A DNA stretch of 32,874 nucleotides, taken from positions 1-32,874 of the forward strand of contig CAUJDH010000094.1 in assembly GCA_963169225.1 (NCBI GenBank), written 5' to 3'. Made by a program: the position numbers and the translations under genes. Shown in pieces: positions 1 through 5,935 of this stretch. Every line of letters starts with the position of its first letter. Position 1 is the stretch's first letter. The notes beneath the pieces are model-generated. The model searched no databases, was not told the origin of the DNA, and saw only the letters and a list, made by a program, of their open reading frames with translations. The DNA is from Actinomycetota bacterium. GTDB lineage: Bacteria > Actinomycetota > Actinomycetes > S36-B12 > UBA10799.

Positions 1-469
1 CTGGCTGATCATTGGCAGGCCTACAGGCCAAGAGGTTGATGGACTTATCGAAGTGCTCGGTGGTGGAACCGTTAAGCCATTTAGGTCCGTCGTGCTCATC
101 GGGTCGACGACCTGTGAAGCTGACTACGTGACCAGCTGCGTTAACGATGGGGAGCACCATGCGATCTCGGAAGAGATCGTAGAGAACACCAGTCTCAGTG
201 CGCTTAATGATTCCGGTGGCAAGTAGGTGCTCATCGGTGTAGCCCAGTGCCCGTAAATGGGTGACGAGTGCTGACCAGCCACTAGGTGCATATCCAAGCC
301 CGAACCGGAGCTGTTTGGCGTCTTCGAGGCCTCGTTCGCGAAGGTAGTCATAAACCCAACTGCCAAGCTGGCGGCGGTAGAACCGAGAGGCCTCAGCCAG
401 CGCGTTGAGGACAGGATCGTGAAAGTCGAGGCTTGAGCCTCGACTGGTCCACGGCCTGGGCGTGCTCAT
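1..469 (-). CDS. DnaG-like primase, N-terminal part (cut by window start)
   Basis: This is an open reading frame on the minus strand that starts with ATG at 469 and runs off the left end, so only about the first 156 residues are visible. It resembles the N-terminal part of the DnaG catalytic core (Toprim_N): an ASRFYRRQL helix, RFGLGYAP followed by GW, YDLFRDRMVLPI, then VSFTGR and GPKWLN. These are hallmark blocks of bacterial primase cores. No CHC2 zinc-binding domain precedes the core, as in many plasmid-borne primases. The start overlaps the stop of the upstream DUF2958-like gene by ATGA, so the two are translationally coupled. The likely role is priming of plasmid or transferred single strands, which is inferred from family and context. 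The catalytic Toprim acidic residues lie outside the window. Confidence 0.82.
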   Translation of the reverse strand, partial: MSTPRPWTSRGSSLDFHDPVLNALAEASRFYRRQLGSWVYDYLRERGLEDAKQLRFGLGYAPSGWSALVTHLRALGYTDEHLLATGIIKRTETGVLYDLFRDRMVLPIVNAAGHVVSFTGRRPDEHDGPKWLNGSTTEHFDKSINLLACRPANDQP

Positions 470-861
470 GTGAGCTGCCCTGCCGCTGCTGGCACGAAGC
501 GTGCGATCGCATCGCGAAGTGTGGGACGTTGAGAGGCGGGGAAGATTGTTGCCTTCACCAAAGTCGGAGTGTTATCGATAACGGTTCGACCAACGGCATC
601 AATCAGTTCGATCGAGGTCCAAAGGACTTGTTCGTTGAGTTCATGCAACGAAAAGTAGCCAAGCTCGGCGTTTTGCGGATCATTGAGACAAGCCCAACCG
701 AACGCCATGTGTTCGACCGGGTCGTATTCAGTGACCAACCACACGAACCCGTTAGGGAGCGTGTAGGCGGCAAAACAAGTGGCATCCTTGCCACGACCAT
801 CTTGAGCGTAGAGCGCAGCCGTGTCGGCCGGTGGTGTCTTGAGAATGAGTGTTTTTTGCAT
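466..861 (-). CDS. DUF2958-like protein
   Basis: A protein of 131 residues starting MQKTLILKTPPADTAALY. It contains a block like that of the DUF2958 family, WLVTEYDP, then FGWA and ELGYFSLHEL. This family is common on plasmids and phages next to replication or DNA-processing genes and its biochemical role is unknown. The start at 861 was chosen because AAAGGAG lies 7 nt upstream. The frame stays open further upstream to 1170, but that extension is rich in Cys, Trp and Arg and does not look like protein. The stop overlaps the start of the primase (ATGA), which argues for a joint role in replication or conjugation. Family assignment is by visual pattern only. Confidence 0.72.
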   Translation of the reverse strand: MQKTLILKTPPADTAALYAQDGRGKDATCFAAYTLPNGFVWLVTEYDPVEHMAFGWACLNDPQNAELGYFSLHELNEQVLWTSIELIDAVGRTVIDNTPTLVKATIFPASQRPTLRDAIARFVPAAAGQLT

Positions 862-1166
862 GATGAGGCTCCTTTGCCGAGTCTGCTGCTCGTTGGTCAG
901 AGTTGTTTCTGACAAAGCGACGTCAGATTCGCCCGCAGCTGCACAGCGGCCACTCAAGCCCCAGTGGAGAGACAAAGTTTTTGCGCAGCAACAAAGTTTG
1001 CGATCCACGCCAGGGACCCACAACGTGGGCCGTTGTACTCGAAGAGGACGACGATCAGTTGAGTTGCGCAGGGCAGAGCGGGCGCTAGAATCTCGTCGCC
1101 AGAAGCAAGTCGATTCAAGACACCAATCGGTGAAGTAAGCACGGGTGGATGGTGTTGCGGTTGTCA
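862..1166. other. Gene-poor interval between DUF2958-like gene and toxin gene
   Basis: About 305 nt without a convincing gene. On the minus strand a GTG-initiated frame of 62 codons (954-1142) has a fairly protein-like composition but no recognisable family and no clear ribosome binding site. A second frame starts ATGATGA, overlapping the toxin stop, and reads through into the DUF2958-like gene. It could be a translated leader or the relic of a longer coupled gene. No terminator-like hairpin with a T-tract was seen, so the toxin-antitoxin genes, DUF2958-like gene and primase may be one transcript. Confidence 0.35.
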
Positions 1167-1442
1167 TCATTGGGCACCTGCGATCGAGAGGTAATCCGGT
1201 CGATCCGCAATCCGGTCGATCCGTACGAGCTTTTTGTTTTCGTCGATCAAATACAGAATCCGGTAGCTGCCTCGATGGGCACCGTAGAAGCCCTCGAGGG
1301 GTGCCTGAAGGGCTGAGCCGGCTCGTTCCGGAGATGCTTGCAGGACACCGAAGGTGAACTCCACAATCGCAGGAACAGTACGTTGCGGGATCTCACGAAG
1401 ATCCCGCAACGCGGTTCGGCTGAAAGTCACGACGTAGCTCAT
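1167..1442 (-). CDS. ParE/RelE-family toxin
   Basis: A 91-residue protein starting MSYVVTFSRTALRDLREIP. It has the usual length and pattern of the RelE/ParE superfamily: an N-terminal beta strand, the ALRDLREIP helix, a central LEGFYGAHRGSYRILYLID strand pair and the C-terminal VRIDRIADRPDYL block. Family members are mRNA interferases (RelE) or gyrase poisons (ParE), and the sequence alone does not decide which. The start overlaps the stop of the antitoxin by 4 nt (ATGA), the standard antitoxin-first arrangement. The likely role is plasmid stabilisation by post-segregational killing. Confidence 0.85.
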   Translation of the reverse strand: MSYVVTFSRTALRDLREIPQRTVPAIVEFTFGVLQASPERAGSALQAPLEGFYGAHRGSYRILYLIDENKKLVRIDRIADRPDYLSIAGAQ

Positions 1443-1726
1443 GCGTCTTTAGGGTTCCCGAACGCACGTCGGACATGGTTTTCGTCGACGAGCTCATCAC
1501 GCGCTTGGTCTTGAGAAGCACGCTCGATGTCATCGAGCGTTCCGGTTTGCGCAAGCCAAAAGAGGGTTTCTTCCATCGCCGCCAGTTCTTGCGGCGAGAT
1601 AACGACGGCGGCTGCTCGGCCGTTGACTGTCAACGTGACCCGATGTTGGGTCCGATTGACTTCATCAACGATTGCCGACAGCTGCGATTTAGCTTCGGTG
1701 ACTGAACGAATATCTGGTGTGGTCAT
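1439..1726 (-). CDS. Phd/YefM-family antitoxin
   Basis: A 95-residue protein starting MTTPDIRSVTEAKSQLSAIVDEV. The N-terminal half matches Phd/YefM antitoxins: SVTEAKSQLSAIVDEVN, then VTLTVNGRAAAVVISPQEL, which forms the dimeric DNA-binding fold. The C-terminal half, charged and helical, would wrap the toxin. The ATG at 1726 is preferred because GAGG lies just upstream. An in-frame start at 1747 would add seven residues. The gene is directly upstream of and overlaps the ParE/RelE-like toxin. A perfect 7-bp inverted repeat about 25 bp upstream is a likely autoregulatory operator. Confidence 0.85.
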   Translation of the reverse strand: MTTPDIRSVTEAKSQLSAIVDEVNRTQHRVTLTVNGRAAAVVISPQELAAMEETLFWLAQTGTLDDIERASQDQARDELVDENHVRRAFGNPKDA

Positions 1727-1748
1727 AGCCTCATACCTACCACACAAC

Positions 1749-1766
1749 AGGTCTGAATACAGACCT
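1749..1766. promoter_or_regulatory. Inverted-repeat operator upstream of antitoxin
   Basis: Arms AGGTCTG and CAGACCT are perfect 7-bp complements separated by AATA. The site lies 23 bp upstream of the Phd-like start. Phd/YefM antitoxins repress their own operon through palindromes of this kind, so it is probably the antitoxin operator. Confidence 0.6.
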
Positions 1767-2056
1767 AAGCAAGTCCGAATAAAGCCCCGATAATAGATAT
1801 TATGTCATTTTGGGTGTGGCGGCGACCACCAACTCTCTTCTTCGAGCGGCACCTTCGAGCTAATTTTTGCCGATATTAAAAGTAGGACGAGTGCTCAAAC
1901 TACTGCTGTTGGGAGCACGTTAAAGAGACAACTCAATAGTGAGCTTCCGTCAAAAAAATCGCTAGTGGTTTAGCCGATAACTATTAGTGAGGAACCGGAT
2001 TAAAGAAGACCGGCACACTCAAGAGTGAACGAATCGAGAGAGGAAGGAGGAAAGCT
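1767..2056. other. Intergenic region, no gene seen
   Basis: About 290 nt between the divergent antitoxin gene and the small membrane peptide gene. It is AT-richer than its surroundings and should hold promoters in both directions. A weak inverted repeat (ATAAT, 4-nt spacer, ATTAT) lies at 1790-1803. No open frame with a ribosome binding site was recognised. Confidence 0.4.
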
Positions 2057-2227
2057 ATGGAAGCACCGGAAACCGGCAAAGAGCCGGAGACGAAAAAGGA
2101 CCCTAAACCCAAACGTAAGTGGACTAAGTGGGTCAAGGTCCTTATCGTCACCGGGCTAGTGGTCATTCGTGCAGTGAATGACTTGGCCCGCTTCGTATCG
2201 CAAATTGGCGACTGGTTATTCATGTAA
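2057..2227 (+). CDS. Small single-span membrane peptide, 56 aa
   Basis: A short gene read directly from the plus strand, ATG at 2057 to TAA at 2227. A strong ribosome binding site, GGAAGGAGG, ends 6 nt before the start. The peptide has a charged proline- and lysine-rich N-terminus (MEAPETGKEPETKKDPKPKR), then WTKWVKVLIVTGLVVIRAV, which could be one membrane segment, and a short amphipathic tail ending DWLFM. No family is recognised. A hairpin terminator follows at 2243. The strong ribosome binding site and sensible composition make it a real gene candidate despite its length. Confidence 0.6.
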   Translation: MEAPETGKEPETKKDPKPKRKWTKWVKVLIVTGLVVIRAVNDLARFVSQIGDWLFM

Positions 2228-2242
2228 CAGTCCCACTCTAAC

Positions 2243-2293
2243 GTGAGTGTCCTGCCCTCGCAACTATCACGGCCGCGGGGACAGGACACTCAC
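2243..2293. terminator. Bidirectional hairpin terminator
   Basis: Perfect 12-bp arms GTGAGTGTCCTG (2243-2254) and CAGGACACTCAC (2282-2293) enclose a GC-rich loop. It lies between the plus-strand membrane peptide gene and the convergent minus-strand hicB gene. There is no long T-tract, so termination may be of the actinobacterial type with little U-tail. Confidence 0.6.
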
Positions 2294-2323
2294 ACACCAC
2301 CGCTCCCCTACCGGATCTGAGGT

Positions 2324-2887
2324 TTAGACGTGTTCGCTTAGATCCGTTTCTTGGCTGTCGTGCCAATCTTCAAATCCGCCTTCGGGTTTAAGCGTGAAGA
2401 TCTTTGTTGTCGGAGCTGCGACAACATTGACCGGTTGGAGGGTCTTACCTATGGCGATATTCCAAAGTGATGAGCAGCCACACCGGTTTTCGGTGGATTG
2501 GTTGAAAGTCTCTCGCAAGGGCAACCAGGGCCGCTCGTCTTTTGGCGACTCGGACTGTCTCCGCTTGGCCAAGATGGTCAAGACATATTGGTTCAGGGAA
2601 ACACTTTGTTCGGCCGCTTCGAGGACAAGTTCTCTATGCAATGCCTTTGGCGCACGTAAAACGAAGCGACCTGAGTAGTTTCGATCTGCTAACGGAACGG
2701 GCACTGTTTCGCCCGATGCCTGCATATCCTCAATTACTTCTTGTACGAGCTGACGCAGACCGGCAAGCGCTTCTGCTGGGTCTTCGGCAAGCCACGACAG
2801 CGAGGGAAATTCCACAACGGTTGCAACATGCTCATCATCGTCGTCTGACCAGGTCACACGATATTGGTATCGATCGTTGGTATTCAC
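2324..2887 (-). CDS. hicB: HicB-family antitoxin with ribbon-helix-helix domain
   Basis: A 187-residue protein. Residues 1-70 have the HicB partial RNase H-like fold pattern: YRVTWSDDDDEHVATVVEFPSLSWLAEDPAEALAGL. Residues 70-108 are a ribbon-helix-helix DNA-binding domain (SGRFVLRAPKALHRELVLEA, then SLNQYVLTIL). About 75 further residues follow. This is longer than the usual 110-140 aa of HicB with an RHH domain, and the extension matches nothing I recognise. Its start overlaps the HicA stop by 4 nt, giving the toxin-first order typical of hicAB. It should neutralise HicA and repress the operon, probably at the palindrome at 3166-3181. Confidence 0.85.
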   Translation of the reverse strand: MNTNDRYQYRVTWSDDDDEHVATVVEFPSLSWLAEDPAEALAGLRQLVQEVIEDMQASGETVPVPLADRNYSGRFVLRAPKALHRELVLEAAEQSVSLNQYVLTILAKRRQSESPKDERPWLPLRETFNQSTENRCGCSSLWNIAIGKTLQPVNVVAAPTTKIFTLKPEGGFEDWHDSQETDLSEHV

Positions 2888-3135
2888 TGTTGTTCCTCCT
2901 TGAGCTTGTCGATCGCTTTAAGGACTTGGCGAACTTGATAAGTCTTGGCCATATTTTTTTGGGCTTGGATATTCACTCGTGGGTCGCCGGCCCATGGCAT
3001 TTTGTAGGTGTAGTGCGAGGTGGCCTTATTCCGCGGTTCTTCAAAATAGTGGTCACACACTTTTTTGAGGTCGTTGAACTTCGTGCCTTCTGGGTTTTGG
3101 CGCATTTGGTCAACAAGTTTGTCTATCTTTGACAC
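2884..3135 (-). CDS. hicA: HicA-family mRNA interferase toxin
   Basis: An 83-residue protein. The C-terminal part, TSHYTYKMPWAGDPRVNIQ followed by AKTYQVRQVLKAIDKL, has the pattern of actinobacterial HicA toxins. The conserved His after Ser (SH) is the expected catalytic residue of the double-stranded-RNA-binding-like fold. HicA cleaves mRNA during translation and is blocked by HicB. The start is GTG at 3135. No clear ribosome binding site precedes it, so it may be poorly initiated or nearly leaderless. The gene is coupled to hicB by an ATGA overlap and is transcribed away from the membrane-protein gene at 3205. Confidence 0.83.
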   Translation of the reverse strand: MSKIDKLVDQMRQNPEGTKFNDLKKVCDHYFEEPRNKATSHYTYKMPWAGDPRVNIQAQKNMAKTYQVRQVLKAIDKLKEEQQ

Positions 3136-3158
3136 ACAACAATGGTACTACGGGCGAT

Positions 3159-3181
3159 ACTATAATGTAAACGGGTTTACA
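3159..3181. promoter_or_regulatory. Divergent promoter and operator of hicAB and the membrane-protein gene
   Basis: A plus-strand TATAAT (3161-3166) overlaps a minus-strand TATAGT (3164-3159). Next to them lies an inverted repeat, TGTAAAC, GG, GTTTACA (3166-3181). For the minus promoter the palindrome would lie between the -35 and -10 positions. HicB RHH proteins bind such sites, so it is a likely operator controlling both directions. Confidence 0.55.
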
Positions 3182-3204
3182 TCATGGAGTGAAGGGGTGG
3201 TTTG

Positions 3205-3660
3205 GTGAGCACGCGAGTAAAGTGGATTTTTGTCTCGGGCTTTTATGCAGTGTTAACGCTATGGGTGGGCTTGTACTTCGCCCCAACAGATTTAGCGAGT
3301 GATCCTCCCCCACCGGGATTGGAAGAAAAGCTCGATCTGGCCCTGCTGGTGGGGTCATCACTGGTGGTGCTGCTGGGTGAAACGATTACGTTTTCGTTGC
3401 TGGCCTGCGCTGAAGCATCCCATGATCGTTGGCGGGCACTGATGCTCAATGTGTTGGCATCGTTGGGAGTGGTTGGTGCTGTTGGTACATGGTTGGTGGG
3501 GTCGGCGTCGATCCACATGCCTCTGTTGCCTTCATCCTCAAAGGATTTGCTCGGCTTGTATGCGGCTGCCGCTGTCGTGTCCTACGCGGCTGGTTGGCTC
3601 CTTCTACTGGACAAGTGGAAGGTCCCGCGCACTGTGGGCGAGGTAAGCGAGAGATCCTAA
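3205..3660 (+). CDS. Four-span integral membrane protein of unknown function
   Basis: A 151-residue protein with about four hydrophobic segments: IFVSGFYAVLTLWVGLYF near the N-terminus, LALLVGSSLVVLLGETITFS, LNVLASLGVVGAVGTWLVG and LLGLYAAAAVVSYAAGWLLL. A proline-rich outside loop (DPPPPG) follows the first span. The GTG start at 3205 was chosen because GAAGGGG lies 7-8 nt upstream; a TTG one codon earlier is possible. No family is recognised. It is divergent from hicAB and followed by a strong terminator. Membrane proteins beside plasmid backbones can act in entry exclusion, but nothing in the sequence shows that here. Confidence 0.7.
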   Translation: MSTRVKWIFVSGFYAVLTLWVGLYFAPTDLASDPPPPGLEEKLDLALLVGSSLVVLLGETITFSLLACAEASHDRWRALMLNVLASLGVVGAVGTWLVGSASIHMPLLPSSSKDLLGLYAAAAVVSYAAGWLLLLDKWKVPRTVGEVSERS

Positions 3661-3682
3661 ATCCTGACGTTCCCGCACAGTC

Positions 3683-3725
3683 CCCGACTTATGAACTTCG
3701 TAAGTTCATAAGTCGGGCGTTTTTT
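3683..3725 (+). terminator. Rho-independent terminator with long palindrome
   Basis: Perfect 16-bp arms CCCGACTTATGAACTT and AAGTTCATAAGTCGGG (3683-3698, 3702-3717) enclose a 3-nt loop and are followed by six T on the plus strand. It ends the membrane-protein transcript. The stem contains the TATGAACTT/AAGTTCATA sequence that recurs between 5.9 and 9.1 kb. Confidence 0.85.
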
Positions 3726-4332
3726 AGGGGTTGTTTGTTGCCTTCCAGTTTTCGGCAAGGACTGAGCTGAGGCGGTTTACGGTCCATTCCAATAAGGGTG
3801 CGTGCCCGTTGGCAATGATGCTGTGGCGTAGGTCGCGCACTACTTCAAAAATGGTTTCGGGGTCGTTATCGCTATTGAGAATGTCGAGGTCGTAAATCAC
3901 GGTTGGACTATCCCCCACACTGTCGGCTATACCGCCTTCAACGACGACTGCTGGGCCTGCTGGCGTTTGGGTTGGCTCGTTGCCGAATAGGCCGGTGATT
4001 TTGAGGGCCCGTTCGAGTGCGTCGTTGCGGGGCTCACCATATTGTTCAAGTATCACGAAACCGCGCACGTGACTTCCGTAGTAGAGATCACCCCATCCGA
4101 GGTGAACGATTACTTGGTTGTCGTCTTCGCAATCGTCGTCAGTCATGGCAACCCAGATCAGATCGGGATTGTCTTCGATCCATTCGTCTTCGCGGGTCCA
4201 GTTGAGGCCTTCGATGATGACGGTGCAGTGGTTGGTGTCTTCGATGATCTGGGTGTTAGTTTCGTTTGCTGCGAATCGTTTGGCAGCTTCTTTGGTGGCG
4301 AGAGTTATTTCGCAGTTTCCACGGTTACTCAT
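3724..4332 (-). CDS. Acidic protein of unknown function, 202 aa
   Basis: A soluble, strongly acidic protein starting MSNRGNCEITLATKEAAKRF. It has no signal peptide and no membrane span. Notable stretches are TDDDCEDDNQVIVHLGWGDLYYG in the middle and ILNSDNDPETIFEVVRDLRHS near the end. I recognise no family. The ATG at 4332 has TTAGGAG 5 nt upstream. The gene is preceded by an unusually long, hairpin-rich leader (4345-4783) that shares sequence with the leader of the next gene. The stop is inside the T-tract of the plus-strand terminator. High acidity is compatible with a DNA mimic or anti-defence protein, but this is speculation. Confidence 0.65.
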   Translation of the reverse strand: MSNRGNCEITLATKEAAKRFAANETNTQIIEDTNHCTVIIEGLNWTREDEWIEDNPDLIWVAMTDDDCEDDNQVIVHLGWGDLYYGSHVRGFVILEQYGEPRNDALERALKITGLFGNEPTQTPAGPAVVVEGGIADSVGDSPTVIYDLDILNSDNDPETIFEVVRDLRHSIIANGHAPLLEWTVNRLSSVLAENWKATNNP

Positions 4333-4344
4333 GGTGTCTCCTAA

Positions 4345-4783
4345 TTTTGGGTGTGTTCCATAGCTCGGGTGTTTCCCGATAACAGCCGCTCAATCCGTCC
4401 GCAGGCCGGTAGTGCCGTGCTGGGTAGGCAGATTTTCAAGATTGTTTTTGCTGGCAAAAAGATCTCTGAAACATCTGACGCACTCCGATGGACCCACGTA
4501 GTGGGCCAGTTGGCGCGAAGGTCTAAGGACATTAGGATGCGGCGATCGGGAACTCTCGGCCGCTTCAGCGGCCATAAAAGAAGTGTGCCGGTGAATTGTC
4601 TGGCTGTCCGGGCATCATCTGCAGCGGTAGCTGCCTAGCCCGCCGGCCAGACAATCGGCACTCCCCTAGCTTGTTCAGCGGCATACCGTCTGGTCGAGTG
4701 TGCCGCAAACCCCGAACCTGTGAGGGGTAGAAGTAGTCGTGGCCGCGTCAGCGGCCTCCACTTTGGCGTTCGTAGAGTGAGTG
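4345..4783 (-). promoter_or_regulatory. Long structured leader upstream of the acidic-protein gene
   Basis: About 440 nt without a credible gene, lying upstream of the minus-strand gene at 4332. It contains, in minus-strand order, the hairpin GGCCGC-TGAC-GCGGCC (4741-4756), a long interrupted stem (4585-4661) with arms ATTGTCTGGC/GCCAGACAAT extended by GTGCCG/CGGCAC, a second GGCCGC hairpin (4558-4573), the sequence TTCCCGATCGCCGCA (4552-4538), one copy of the AGATCTTTTA-type hairpin element (4437-4468), and a small stem TCGGG-AAACA-CCCGA (4379-4365). Several of these recur in the leader at 5268-5610. A structured regulatory RNA is a reasonable inference, since some hairpins could also be terminators for the gene at 4825. 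Confidence 0.5.
4437..4468. repeat. Hairpin repeat element, copy 1
   Basis: The copy reads CAAGATTG, a TTTTTGC/GCAAAAA stem, then AGATCTCTG. It is the most diverged of five copies that share CAAGA(C)TG, a TTTTAG/CTAAAA-type stem and AGATCT. It lies in the leader of the acidic-protein gene. Confidence 0.6.
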
Positions 4784-4813
4784 CAGGTGGCGGCGCAGTC
4801 GCGCCGCCACCTG
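4784..4813 (-). terminator. Strong GC hairpin after the DUF4192-like gene
   Basis: Perfect 13-bp arms CAGGTGGCGGCGC and GCGCCGCCACCTG enclose the loop AGTC. It lies 11 nt beyond the stop of the minus-strand gene at 4825. It has no T-tract, as is common for actinobacterial terminators. Confidence 0.65.
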
Positions 4814-4824
4814 GGCCCGGTTGG

Positions 4825-5250
4825 CTAGTTGCCCATGAGTTGTTTCATGGAGTGTTCTGTCATGACCTCGGCCCATGCGCTCGTTGGTAGTCCGGTGATG
4901 ATTGCGCTCATAACGAGCTGGGTGAGCACGTTGGTGCCATCGGCAGCTCGTGCGCGTTCGGCGTGGATCATGGCACGATCATTTCGACCGCTTACCCAGT
5001 GTCCGAGCGCGAGGACGCTCCCGATCGCTGCGAGGCCTTGCGGTTCATCCGCTACGACGGCAATAACTTCGAGGTCACCGAGTAGATCGTGAAGATCCAC
5101 GGTGTGATCGTACGTTGCCGCGCGTAGTAATGGCTCACGGTTGTATTGGTTTGTGAGCAACCGTCCGATGGTGTTGGCATGGCTTCGATCACCGTTGGTG
5201 ATCTCTTTCGCCACTGTGGTGATCTTGGCGTGCATGGTGGCCGGCTTCAT
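4825..5250 (-). CDS. DUF4192-like protein (short form)
   Basis: A 141-residue protein. Its second half, IGSVLALGHWVSGRNDRAMIHAERARAADGTNVLTQLVMSAIITGLPTSAW, resembles the C-terminal part of the actinobacterial DUF4192 family, where the pattern is a hydrophobic helix, then a small basic-residue helix, then a short block ending in Gly-Leu-Pro and Trp. Full-length members are usually more than 300 aa, so this is a shortened relative. Its function is unknown. ATG at 5250 has AAGGGAG 6 nt upstream. Like its neighbour at 3724 it has a long hairpin-rich leader containing two copies of the repeat element, and a strong hairpin follows its stop. Confidence 0.6.
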   Translation of the reverse strand: MKPATMHAKITTVAKEITNGDRSHANTIGRLLTNQYNREPLLRAATYDHTVDLHDLLGDLEVIAVVADEPQGLAAIGSVLALGHWVSGRNDRAMIHAERARAADGTNVLTQLVMSAIITGLPTSAWAEVMTEHSMKQLMGN

Positions 5251-5360
5251 AACTGTCTCCCTTAGTCCTGACGCTAGGTGCGCCTTACTCGGGTGTTTCC
5301 CGATAGCAGCGGGCCCCTAGTGCCCAAGGCGGGAGTGCCGTGCCGGTAGGGACCGGAACA

Positions 5361-5396
5361 CAAGATGTTTTAGACCGCAGGCCTAAAAGATCTCTG
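5361..5396. repeat. Hairpin repeat element, copy 2
   Basis: The copy reads CAAGATGTTTTAG, a short loop region ACCGCAGGC, then CTAAAAGATCTCTG. It lies 30 nt before copy 3 in the same leader. It lacks one base of the CTG found in copies 3-5. Confidence 0.65.
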
Positions 5397-5426
5397 GGGC
5401 TCCGGTCACGTATCCGAGATCGAGGA

Positions 5427-5463
5427 CAAGACTGTTTTAGCCCATCGGGCTAAAAGATCTGTG
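5427..5463. repeat. Hairpin repeat element, copy 3
   Basis: The copy reads CAAGACTG, a perfect TTTTAGCCC/GGGCTAAAA stem with a 3-nt loop, then GATCTGTG. The outer AGA/TCT can pair across an asymmetric internal loop (CTG opposite GA). Confidence 0.7.
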
Positions 5464-5620
5464 GCCTCGAGTGAGGGCGCAGTCCACCATAATTGTCTTA
5501 TTCGGTGGACTGTATTGAGTCGGCTGGCGCGACGCCGCCGGGCACTGAAGGGTGCGGCGATCGGGAAACGAGAAACAGCGACTAACCCCACTGTGATGCG
5601 GGTTAGGAGAAAAGAAACGG

Positions 5621-5644
5621 ATACTGCGCTAGAGAGCGCAGTAT
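5621..5644 (-). terminator. Terminator after the 67-aa gene
   Basis: Perfect 10-bp arms ATACTGCGCT/AGCGCAGTAT enclose a 4-nt loop. On the minus strand the stem is followed by a T-rich stretch (CCGTTTCTTTTC). It lies about 40 nt beyond the stop of the gene at 5682. Confidence 0.7.
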
Positions 5645-5681
5645 TCCTTGCCTGGCATGGTTTTGACGCAGCTGCGATTTG

Positions 5682-5885
5682 TTACTGCCAGGTGACGGTG
5701 CGGCCGTCAGGCAGTGTTAAGTGAATTGGCCCGTTGACGTAGCCGTCAATGAGCGTGGCGTGCTCAGTGAGGGCAGCTGCGAGACGCTGTTCGTTTTCAG
5801 TGTGCTCGCGATCGGGAGCTGATAGTCGCGAGAGACGTTCATACTCGAGGCGACTGTTGAGAGAGTGTTCACTGTTGGTGGCCAT
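5682..5885 (-). CDS. Small hydrophilic protein of unknown function, 67 aa
   Basis: The protein begins MATNSEHSLNSRLEYERLSRLS, continues with a charged helical part, and ends with a beta-like HLTLPDGRTVTWQ. It has no membrane span. ATG at 5885 has GGAGG 7 nt upstream, and a clear terminator follows, which supports it as a gene. It is the third gene after parA and the partition-partner gene, separated from the latter by the palindrome at 5904-5930. Its function is unknown; a role in partition or copy control would only be inferred from position. Confidence 0.62.
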   Translation of the reverse strand: MATNSEHSLNSRLEYERLSRLSAPDREHTENEQRLAAALTEHATLIDGYVNGPIHLTLPDGRTVTWQ

Positions 5886-5903
5886 GATGAATCCTCCGAA
5901 TCA

Positions 5904-5930
5904 AGTTATGAACTTTGGAAGTTCATAACT
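5904..5930. repeat. Long-form TATGAACTT/AAGTTCATA palindrome
   Basis: Perfect 12-bp arms AGTTATGAACTT and AAGTTCATAACT are separated by TGG. It lies between the partition-partner gene and the 67-aa gene. It shares its arms with the terminator at 3683-3717 and the half-sites with the sites upstream of parA. Confidence 0.8.
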
Positions 5931-5935
5931 CTAGT

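Larger units (their letters stand above)
5268..5610 (-). promoter_or_regulatory. Long structured leader upstream of the DUF4192-like gene
   Basis: About 340 nt without a credible gene. In minus-strand order it holds the stem CTAACCC/GGGTTAG, TTCCCGATCGCCGCA (5567-5553), a perfect hairpin with arms CAGTCCACC/GGTGGACTG (5480-5512), two copies of the repeat element (5427-5463 and 5361-5396), an AGTGCCGTGC segment and the stem TCGGG-AAACA-CCCGA (5303-5289) shortly before the ribosome binding site. The first and last parts are nearly identical to those in the leader at 4345-4783. This conservation without coding capacity points to an RNA or DNA regulatory element. Confidence 0.5.

Noticed and set aside
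954-1142. 62-codon minus-strand frame after the toxin gene
   Set aside because: Composition is acceptable but there is no ribosome binding site, no family and no conserved partner.
862-1170. Upstream extension of the DUF2958-like gene to an ATGATGA start
   Set aside because: The added 103 residues are unusually rich in Cys, Trp, Arg and Ser, while an excellent ribosome binding site lies before the internal ATG at 861. Left as a possible leader only.
2542-3132. Long plus-strand reading frame of 196 codons
   Set aside because: It is the reverse complement of the convincing hicAB pair, has no ribosome binding site and shows no recognisable domain.
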